NCBI GenBank assembly: GCA_905202605.1
Contig: CAJKSU010000044.1
Location: forward strand, 1 to 16,448
From: an uncultured Eubacteriales bacterium
GTDB lineage: Bacteria > Bacillota > Clostridia > Oscillospirales > Oscillospiraceae
Reading direction: 5' to 3'
DNA: 16,448 nucleotides
A model generated the notes under the pieces. It had not been told where the DNA came from, searched no databases, and worked only from the letters and a program-made list of their open reading frames with translations. Position 1 is the first letter of the stretch, and each line of letters begins with the position of its first letter. Both the position numbers and the translations under genes were made by a program. Positions 7,501-12,894 of this stretch are shown piece after piece.

Positions 7501-8331
7501 ATGTTTCTTGAGATTTTAAAGGCTATCATTTATGGCGTCGTAGAAGGCATTACGGAATGGCTGCCTATCAGCTCCACGGGACATCTGATCCTGCTGGAGC
7601 AGCTTCTGCCACTGAAGGCATCGGATGCGTTTGTGTCTATGTTCGATGTGGTGATTCAGCTGGGGGCGATTCTGGCAGTCATTGTGCTATTCTTCCATAA
7701 GCTCAATCCGTTTTCCGGAAAGAAAAGCGATAAGGAGAAAAAGCAGACATGGAATCTGTGGTTTAAGGTAATCGTGGCGGTCCTGCCCTCGGTGGTGCTG
7801 GGACTACTGCTGGACGACTGGCTGGATGCGCATCTCTACAACCATATTGTGGTAGCAATTACCCTGATTCTCTACGGTGTGGCGTTTATTGTGGTGGAGC
7901 AGTATAACCGGAAGCGCCGCTCGACAATTTGTACCACCAGCCAGATCACCTATCAAGCTGCGCTGCTGGTGGGCTGCTTTCAGGTGCTGGCGATGATCCC
8001 CGGAACCTCCCGTTCCGGTGCGACAATCCTCGGTGCAATTCTATTGGGCATGAGCCGTACGGTGGGTGCAGAGTTCTCTTTCTTTCTGGCGATTCCCACG
8101 ATGCTGGGAGCCAGTGTATTGAAGGTGCTGAAATTTATCGTGAAGGGCTATTCCATGAGCGGCAGCGAGTGGGCGTGCCTGATCGTAGCGTCTGTGGTGG
8201 CGTTTGTGGTGTCGCTGCTGGCGATTCGCAGCCTGATGAATTATGTAAAGCGGCATAATTTCTCGGCCTTCGGCATCTATCGAATCCTGTTGGGCATCAT
8301 TGTGCTGGCGGCGTATTTTATAGCAAAGTAA
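7501..8331 (+). CDS. uppP: Undecaprenyl-diphosphatase UppP (BacA family)
   Basis: An integral membrane phosphatase of 276 residues that converts undecaprenyl pyrophosphate to the monophosphate carrier for peptidoglycan and wall polymer synthesis. Overproduction of this family gives bacitracin resistance. The two diagnostic motifs are present: EGITEWLPISSTGH (15-28), with the catalytic-region E15, E19 and H28, and PGTSRSGAT (167-175). The remainder is mostly hydrophobic helices. The start has TAAGGAGA at 7487-7494, which overlaps the mutL stop codon, six bases before the ATG; co-transcription with mutL is almost certain. Length and motifs are normal. Confidence 0.96.
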   Translation: MFLEILKAIIYGVVEGITEWLPISSTGHLILLEQLLPLKASDAFVSMFDVVIQLGAILAVIVLFFHKLNPFSGKKSDKEKKQTWNLWFKVIVAVLPSVVLGLLLDDWLDAHLYNHIVVAITLILYGVAFIVVEQYNRKRRSTICTTSQITYQAALLVGCFQVLAMIPGTSRSGATILGAILLGMSRTVGAEFSFFLAIPTMLGASVLKVLKFIVKGYSMSGSEWACLIVASVVAFVVSLLAIRSLMNYVKRHNFSAFGIYRILLGIIVLAAYFIAK

Positions 8332-8360
8332 TTCGGAAATCTGGGGGGGGAACAATACCA

Positions 8361-8915
8361 ATGAAAATGCAGCTGGAGCATGGCCGTCCGTCCGATGCGG
8401 CGGAGCGGCAGCCGAGAGAACAACGTGTCTATGATCTGCTGGAGCGGCTGGGAATCGACTTCTGGCGGGTGGATCACGATGCGGCGCGTACCATGGAGGA
8501 CTGCGCGCAGGCGGATCAACTGCTGGGCGAGGACACGGCAATCTGCAAGAATCTGTTCCTCCGGAATTCCAAGGGGAATCAATATTTTCTCTTGATGCTG
8601 CCCGGTGAAAAGAAGTTCCGGGCAAAGGATGTGGCGCATCAGATCGGCTCCACACGGCTCAGCTTTGCGGATGAGGAAAAGATGGAGGAATATCTGGACA
8701 TTTTGCCCGGCTCCGTGAGTGTGATGGGGCTGATGAACGACCATGACGACCATGTGGAGCTGCTGATCGACGAGGATGTGTTAAGGCTCCCGTATGTGGG
8801 CTGCCATCCCTGCATGAGCACCACCAGCATGAGACTTGCCACAAAGGACCTGCTGGAGAAATTCCTGCCTGCGGTACACCATACGCCCCGCAGGGTGGTG
8901 CTGGAAGATGGATAA
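8361..8915 (+). CDS. Prolyl-tRNA editing protein (YbaK/ProXp-ala-like deacylase)
   Basis: A 184-residue free-standing trans-editing domain of the YbaK/INS superfamily, most like the ProXp-ala/PrdX branch, which hydrolyses Ala mischarged on tRNA-Pro. The invariant lysine is K63 in CKNLFLRN. A strand run FLLMLPGEKKF, the SVMGLMND stretch and the GCHPCMSTTSMRL loop match this branch. Plain YbaK (Cys-tRNA-Pro) is shorter and lacks the RVYDLLERLGI N-terminus. The ribosome binding site appears to be a run of eight G (8343-8350) ten bases before ATG 8361; ATG 8367 is an alternative. The 3' end overlaps miaA by eight bases. The family call is firm; the exact misacylated substrate is inferred. Confidence 0.88.
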   Translation: MKMQLEHGRPSDAAERQPREQRVYDLLERLGIDFWRVDHDAARTMEDCAQADQLLGEDTAICKNLFLRNSKGNQYFLLMLPGEKKFRAKDVAHQIGSTRLSFADEEKMEEYLDILPGSVSVMGLMNDHDDHVELLIDEDVLRLPYVGCHPCMSTTSMRLATKDLLEKFLPAVHHTPRRVVLEDG

Positions 8916-9849
8916 GATCGTATGCGTGGTCGGCCCCACCGCGTCCGGGAAAACGGCGCTGTCCGTAGCACTGGCAAAAGCGCTGGACGGCGAGGTGATC
9001 TCCGCGGATTCCATGCAGCTGTATCGGGGTATGGACGTGGGAACCGCTAAGGTCACTCCGGAGGAAATGTCGGGGATCCCCCATCATATGATTAACGTGG
9101 TGGAGCCATGGGAGAGTTTTTCGGCGGCGCGGTATGTGGAAATGGCGGATCCGATCCTGCAGGATATCCTGAGCAGGGGAAAGACGGCAGTGATTGCCGG
9201 TGGCACAGGAATGTATGTGGACGCGCTGATGGCCGGAAGAACCTTTGCTCCCTGCCCGGAAACGGGCAGACGGCAGGCGCTGGAACGGGAAGCAAAGGAG
9301 AGAGGCATGGAACAGATGTTCCGGCGGCTCCGGGCGGTGGATCCTGACAGCGCAGAGCGGCTGCATCTTGCCGATGAAAAGCGAATCATTCGGGCGCTGG
9401 AGGTCTATGAGGAGACGGGAAAGACCATTACCCAGCACAATCTGGAGACGCAGATGCTCCCGGACAAATACCAGCCCGTATGGATCGGCCTGACCTATGA
9501 GCCGAGACAGCTGCTCTATGACCGGATCAATCTCCGGGTAGACAAAATGCTGGAGGTTGGACTGCTGGAGGAAATCCGAGGACTGCTGGAACGGGGCATC
9601 CCAAGGGAGGCCACTGCCATGCAGGCCATTGGCTATAAAGAATTCCTTCCGGTGCTGGAGGGAATGCAGACGCTGGAGACGGCGGCGGAGCAGGTAAAGC
9701 AGGGATCCCGGCGGTATGCCAAGCGGCAGCTGACGTGGTTCCGGCGCAATCCGAAGATCCACTGGATCCGGCAAAATGAACAGGCGACTTCTGCGGCAGT
9801 TTTTTCGGAGGCATTGGGGGTTATTCCCTTTTTCGACGGCACAATGTGA
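8908..9849 (+). CDS. miaA: tRNA dimethylallyltransferase MiaA
   Basis: A 313-residue enzyme that transfers the dimethylallyl group from DMAPP to N6 of A37 in tRNAs reading UNN codons, the substrate step for MiaB in the same operon. The P-loop is GPTASGKT (9-16). DSMQLYRGMDVGTAK follows from D34, then PHHMINV, GGTGMYVDALMAG, KRIIRALEVYEETG, QAIGYKEFLP and the RRYAKRQLTWFRRN tail, all standard for MiaA. A longer reading from ATG 8836 adds 24 residues that are out-of-frame editing-gene sequence, so ATG 8908 is chosen; it overlaps the preceding stop within ATGGATAA. The gene ends at a terminator hairpin. No hfq follows, unlike in many bacteria. Confidence 0.97.
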   Translation: MDKIVCVVGPTASGKTALSVALAKALDGEVISADSMQLYRGMDVGTAKVTPEEMSGIPHHMINVVEPWESFSAARYVEMADPILQDILSRGKTAVIAGGTGMYVDALMAGRTFAPCPETGRRQALEREAKERGMEQMFRRLRAVDPDSAERLHLADEKRIIRALEVYEETGKTITQHNLETQMLPDKYQPVWIGLTYEPRQLLYDRINLRVDKMLEVGLLEEIRGLLERGIPREATAMQAIGYKEFLPVLEGMQTLETAAEQVKQGSRRYAKRQLTWFRRNPKIHWIRQNEQATSAAVFSEALGVIPFFDGTM

Positions 9850-9855
9850 TACAAT
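9847..9855 (+). promoter_or_regulatory. Possible extended -10 promoter for the HlyD-like gene
   Basis: TGATACAAT combines an upstream TGN with TACAAT (five of six matches); its TGA is also the miaA stop codon. No convincing -35 is seen 16-18 bases upstream. Transcription would start near 9862, just inside the end of the left arm of the terminator hairpin, so such a transcript could not form it. Confidence 0.35.
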
Positions 9856-9885
9856 GGGCATCGGAGGCGATGCCCGTTGTTTTTT
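9856..9885 (+). terminator. Intrinsic terminator of the miaB-miaA operon, overlapping the next gene's start
   Basis: GGGCATCG (9856-9863) pairs perfectly with CGATGCCC (9868-9875) around the four-base loop GAGG, followed by GTTGTTTTTT. Eight base pairs and a T-rich tract make a good rho-independent terminator six bases after the miaA stop. The loop with the last stem base reads GGAGG and lies nine bases before the TTG start of the next gene, which is inside the T tract. Confidence 0.75.
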
Positions 9886-10734
9886 CGGAACTGGTCAGGA
9901 AAGCAGACGCTGGCGGGGGTGACCGCGGCGGTACTGATGTTGGGCGCAGGGCAGACAGTCAGCCTGTTTTGCACGGATGCGGAAAATCAGGCTGGGCGCA
10001 CGGAACAAATGGTGCAGGAAAACGACACAGCAGCAGTGATAACCGGCGTTGTGATTCGGCAGGAACGGGTAATTTACGAAAATGAGACGGTACAATGGGA
10101 ATGTACAGCCTCAGAGGGGAGCCGGGTAGCGGCGGGAGAAACGTTGTTCCGGGAGCGGCCAACGACCGAAACACAGATCTGGGCAGAGCGGAAGTCGGCG
10201 CTGGAGCAGGCTGCGCAGGAGCGGGAAAAACCCCTGTATCAGCGGCGGCTGCTGCTGTGGGAGGCGATCCAGAATGGCAGCCGAAGCCAAATTCGCGGTT
10301 TGATGCTGGCAGAATCGGAGGATGAGCCTGCAATGGCATATGAAAGCGCGCCGAAGGGCAGCGGCGGCGCAAGCTGTCAGGCATCGGAGTCCGGGGTGTT
10401 TTCCGCTAATGTGGACGGGCTGGAAGAAATCCTGACGCCGGAGAGTTGGCCGGAGGCAAGGGTGTCCCTGCCCCTTGCCCCGCGGAAAAGGACGGCGCTG
10501 GGGCGACTGATCACCTCGGACATCTGGTATTTTGCGGGGACAAGTCAGGCATATCTGGAGCCGGGGCAGGAGCGCCGTGCGGCACTGCTGGGCGGCGGCT
10601 TTGGAACCTGCACTCTGCGGGTGGAGCAGACAAAATGTACTGGGAACGGGTGGAAGATTTTGTTCTCCTGCACTCAGCGGCTGGAGGCGGTGGCGTCGGT
10701 GCGGCAGCTTAGCGTGAAAATCTTGTCAGAATAA
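9877..10734 (+). CDS. Membrane-anchored HlyD-like protein, function unknown
   Basis: 285 residues starting at TTG 9877. This is the only start that keeps the whole basic plus hydrophobic N-terminus, and GGAGG lies nine bases upstream. One membrane segment is predicted at about residues 12-31 after a basic head (RNWSGK), so the rest should be outside the cell. VITGVVIRQERVIY (54-67) and EGSRVAAGETLF (80-91) look like one half of a HlyD barrel-sandwich domain. A charged, probably helical stretch (98-140) follows, then SGVFSANVDGLEEILTP (172-188) as the returning half and LGRLITSDIWYFAG (208-221) as the start of a beta-barrel. It is shorter than typical efflux adaptors and no ABC or outer-membrane partner is adjacent. 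Proteins of this type are, as I recall, seen next to yggS-sepF in related Clostridia; a cell-envelope or division role is only inferred. Confidence 0.7.
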   Translation: MFFRNWSGKQTLAGVTAAVLMLGAGQTVSLFCTDAENQAGRTEQMVQENDTAAVITGVVIRQERVIYENETVQWECTASEGSRVAAGETLFRERPTTETQIWAERKSALEQAAQEREKPLYQRRLLLWEAIQNGSRSQIRGLMLAESEDEPAMAYESAPKGSGGASCQASESGVFSANVDGLEEILTPESWPEARVSLPLAPRKRTALGRLITSDIWYFAGTSQAYLEPGQERRAALLGGGFGTCTLRVEQTKCTGNGWKILFSCTQRLEAVASVRQLSVKILSE

Positions 10735-10744
10735 AAAACAGGGG

Positions 10745-10773
10745 TGGAAATTTTCACACTTCTGCGGTATACT
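10745..10773 (+). promoter_or_regulatory. Promoter of the yggS-sepF-divIVA cluster
   Basis: TGGAAA (10745-10750, four of six) and TATACT (10768-10773, five of six) are 17 bases apart. The site lies in the 81-base gap between the HlyD-like gene and yggS, 42 bases before the yggS start. The -10 overlaps the small inverted repeat GTATA-C-TATAC (10767-10777), which could be chance or an operator. Confidence 0.55.
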
Positions 10774-10815
10774 ATACAAACAAAAGCGATATAACGCAGG
10801 GAAGAGGCAAGCAAA

Positions 10816-11520
10816 GTGAGTGAGATTGCAGATCGTGTTGCTCGGATTCGAGAACAGATGGCCCATGCGGCTGCTCAGGCCGGACGGGATGAAAAGGAGA
10901 TTCTTCTGCTGGCTGCCACCAAAATGAACGATGCACAGCGGGTACGCGAGGCCATTGCGGCAGGCGTGGATATCTGCGGTGAAAATCGGGTGCAGGAGCT
11001 TCAGGAAAAGAACGCTCAGGGCGCCTATGAGGGCTGCCCACTGCACTTTATCGGACACCTGCAAAAGAATAAAGCCAAGTTTCTGGTGGGAACAGTGGAG
11101 CTGATCCATTCCGTGGATTCCCCAGAACTGATGACCACCATCAACCGTCTTGCGGCGCAGCGCGGGTTGACGCAGGATATCCTGATCGAGGTCAACGTGG
11201 GCGGCGAGGAGGCAAAATCTGGGATTCCGCCGGAGGCTGCGGATGAGTTGGCAGCAAAAATGGAGGAGTTTCCTAATCTTAGACTCCGCGGCTTTATGAC
11301 AATCCCCCCGATTTCTACGGAAAATGGAGGAAATTTGCGATATTTTGCGAAAATGTATGAGCTTTATGTTGACATAAAGGCGAAAAAATACGATAATACT
11401 AACATAGACTGCCTATCTATGGGCATGAGTGACGACTTTGCCGACGCCATTAAAGAGGGTACTACAATGATCCGGGTTGGTACCGCTATTTTTGGGTCGA
11501 GACAATACGTAAAAAATTAA
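10816..11520 (+). CDS. yggS: YggS/YlmE family pyridoxal-phosphate homeostasis protein
   Basis: A 234-residue PLP-binding TIM-barrel protein of the YggS/PLPBP family, which keeps free PLP and amino acid pools balanced; it has no firmly established catalytic reaction. The Schiff-base lysine is K36 in LLAATKMND. GENRVQE, HFIGHLQKNK, SVDSPEL, VNVGGEEAKSG, RGFMTIPP and LSMGMSDDFADAIKEG with VGTAIFGSR follow in the family order. The start is GTG 10816, with AGAGG eight bases upstream. In Gram-positive bacteria this gene (ylmE) usually begins the ylm cluster with sepF (ylmF), as here; the gap to sepF is 16 bases. Confidence 0.95.
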   Translation: MSEIADRVARIREQMAHAAAQAGRDEKEILLLAATKMNDAQRVREAIAAGVDICGENRVQELQEKNAQGAYEGCPLHFIGHLQKNKAKFLVGTVELIHSVDSPELMTTINRLAAQRGLTQDILIEVNVGGEEAKSGIPPEAADELAAKMEEFPNLRLRGFMTIPPISTENGGNLRYFAKMYELYVDIKAKKYDNTNIDCLSMGMSDDFADAIKEGTTMIRVGTAIFGSRQYVKN

Positions 11521-11536
11521 TTTGGAGGACACAGCC

Positions 11537-12106
11537 ATGAGTATTATGGACGAACTGAAGAAACTGACCCGGCCTTACGATGATGACGGCACAATGGTAG
11601 ATGACGAGCTTGACGATATGGATGACGGCCTGAACGAGCCTGCGTATTCCCGTCCGGCGGCTTCTCAGCCTCAGCCTCAGCCTGCTCCCCAGCCCCAGCC
11701 TCAGCCGGCACAGTCCGCAGCTGCAAGCCCCATTACCATGGGCGGCATGGGTATGAGCGGTATGGGCGCAATGGGCGGTGAGGCGCAGCGTCCTTCTGTC
11801 AGCCCCATGAGTCAGGGATATGGTCAGAGCCTGTCCAAGTGCCGTGTGGTGCTGGTGGCTCCCACCTCTCTTGATTTTGACAGAGCGCGTTTTGCAGCCA
11901 ACTGCTTCCGTGAGGGCGCTGCGGTCATTCTGAACTGCGAGTCCCTGAAGCCTGAGGAAACCAATCGCCTGAAAGACTTCTTTACCGGCTGTGTGTATTC
12001 TCTGGACGGTACCATGCGGAGAGCTGCAAAGGATGTATTCATCATGGTTCCCAAGGGTGTGGGACTGGATGAAGACAGTCAGGATGAAAGCGAAGACGAG
12101 GCCTAA
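11537..12106 (+). CDS. sepF: Cell division protein SepF
   Basis: 189 residues. SepF polymerises on the membrane and anchors FtsZ, helping assemble the septum. The N-terminus MSIMDELKKL can form the short amphipathic membrane-binding helix. An acidic stretch (15-34) leads into a Pro-Gln repeat (44-59) and a Met/Gly-rich stretch (68-81). The SepF core covers about 100-178: CRVVLVAPTSLDFDRAR, FREGAAVILNCESL, RLKDFFTGCVYSLDG and AAKDVFIMVPK. A very acidic tail (EDSQDESEDEA) closes it. ATG 11537 with GGAGG eight bases upstream is preferred to TTG 11522, which would put the ribosome binding site inside the gene. It lies between yggS and divIVA, the usual setting. Confidence 0.94.
   Translation: MSIMDELKKLTRPYDDDGTMVDDELDDMDDGLNEPAYSRPAASQPQPQPAPQPQPQPAQSAAASPITMGGMGMSGMGAMGGEAQRPSVSPMSQGYGQSLSKCRVVLVAPTSLDFDRARFAANCFREGAAVILNCESLKPEETNRLKDFFTGCVYSLDGTMRRAAKDVFIMVPKGVGLDEDSQDESEDEA
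11666..11713 (+). repeat. CAGCCT-type tandem repeat encoding the SepF Pro-Gln linker
   Basis: Sixteen codons, mostly alternating CAG and CCT/CCC, encode QPQPQPAPQPQPQPAQ. The six-base unit CAGCCT is repeated imperfectly, so unit gain or loss by slippage would change linker length without shifting the frame. Confidence 0.8.
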
Positions 12107-12120
12107 ACAAATAATGCGGT

Positions 12121-12146
12121 AAGGGCTGGGTGAAAACCGAGCCCTT
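12121..12146 (+). promoter_or_regulatory. GNRA-capped mRNA hairpin in the sepF-divIVA gap
   Basis: AAGGGCT (12121-12127) pairs with AGCCCTT (12140-12146). After one G-G mismatch, GGT (12129-12131) pairs with ACC (12136-12138), closed by a GAAA tetraloop. No T tract follows, so it is not an intrinsic terminator. It ends 11 bases before the AAAGGAGGT ribosome binding site of divIVA and could stabilise processed mRNA or tune divIVA translation. Confidence 0.5.
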
Positions 12147-12171
12147 TCGCTCTTATGAAAGGAGGTCGCCT

Positions 12172-12846
12172 ATGTTTACCCCACAGGAGGTTCGGGAGCA
12201 GTCCGAATCCTTTGAAAAAGCGGTATTCGGCGGCTACAGCGTTGCGTCGGTAGATGATTTTATCGGCCCGCTGGCGGAGGACTATGCGGCGCTCTATAAA
12301 GAAAACGCAGTGCTGAAAAGCAAGATGAAGGTACTGGTAGAGCGTCTGGAGGAGTATCGAAAGCAGGAAGAAAGCCTGAACAAGGCCATTGTGGCGGCGC
12401 AGAAAACGGCAGACGATATGGTGCAGGAGACGGAGCGCAAGTGCGCCAAGATGCTCGCTGATACCGAGGCGTCCCTGCGGGAGAGGAACGTGGATCTCAA
12501 GCGGGAGCTGGCTGCGGAGGCGGAGCGGGTTTCCCGTGCCAAGAAGACAGCAGCGGCGTTTATTGAGGAGATGGAAAATCAGGTGCATCAGTCCCTGAGC
12601 CACTTGGAGAAAATTCGCCAGATGACCATCGTACCCAAGGCGGCGAAGAATGCACAGCCGCAGGCGGCAAAACCTGCGGAGCCAATACCGGAGATAAAGC
12701 CTCAGGAGCCGAAAAAGGCGGATCCCAGTGAGATTACCCGCCAGATTGAGCTGAATCTCAGCAAGATTCTGGAGGGAGACGGAAATGCAAAGCCCTCCAC
12801 GGCAGATCCCTCCGGTGATACCGTGGTGATGAAGCCCTTGGGCTGA
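12172..12846 (+). CDS. divIVA: DivIVA domain-containing protein
   Basis: 224 residues. DivIVA family proteins bind negatively curved membrane at poles and septa and recruit division or wall-growth partners. The N-terminal lipid-binding domain is recognisable from FGGYSVASVDDFIGPLAEDY (19-38). A long coiled coil follows (about 38-150, rich in E, K, A and L heptads), then a Pro/Lys/Ala-rich linker and a short helix EITRQIELNLSKILEG. ATG 12172 with AAAGGAGGT six bases upstream is chosen over the in-frame GTG 12130, which lies inside the upstream hairpin. The sepF neighbour supports the division role. The call is at family level: it could be the polar DivIVA or a GpsB-like specialised paralogue, though it is longer than GpsB. 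Confidence 0.88.
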   Translation: MFTPQEVREQSESFEKAVFGGYSVASVDDFIGPLAEDYAALYKENAVLKSKMKVLVERLEEYRKQEESLNKAIVAAQKTADDMVQETERKCAKMLADTEASLRERNVDLKRELAAEAERVSRAKKTAAAFIEEMENQVHQSLSHLEKIRQMTIVPKAAKNAQPQAAKPAEPIPEIKPQEPKKADPSEITRQIELNLSKILEGDGNAKPSTADPSGDTVVMKPLG

Positions 12847-12847
12847 T

Positions 12848-12853
12848 TATAAT
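12848..12853 (+). promoter_or_regulatory. Possible -10 element for ileS
   Basis: A perfect TATAAT lies immediately after the divIVA stop codon, 41 bases before the ileS start. No good -35 is found at 16-18 bases; TGGTGA at 12824-12829 matches three of six. A small hairpin, CTGCC (12863-12867) with GGCAG (12872-12876), lies between it and the ribosome binding site. The 48-base gap is too short for a T-box leader. Confidence 0.3.
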
Positions 12854-12894
12854 GAGAAAATCCTGCCTCAGGGCAGAGAAGGGAACAGAATTCA

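Noticed and set aside
8659..9861. A 400-codon minus strand open frame
   Set aside because: Antisense to the editing gene and miaA, with no family features; both + strand genes show full motif sets.
9870..10085. ATG 9870 as a start after miaA
   Set aside because: It is in a different frame that gives a Gly/Arg-rich product without domains and stops at 10085; the HlyD-like frame continues to 10734 with recognisable structure.
10735..10815. A possible T-box or riboswitch before yggS
   Set aside because: The gap is only 81 bases and lacks T-box landmarks; a simple promoter explains it.
11666..11713. Tandem CAGCCT units as a CRISPR or regulatory repeat
   Set aside because: The units are contiguous, in frame inside sepF and encode a Pro-Gln linker; there are no spacers.
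12121..12146. The sepF-divIVA hairpin as a terminator
   Set aside because: No T tract follows the stem and divIVA has no promoter of its own in the gap.
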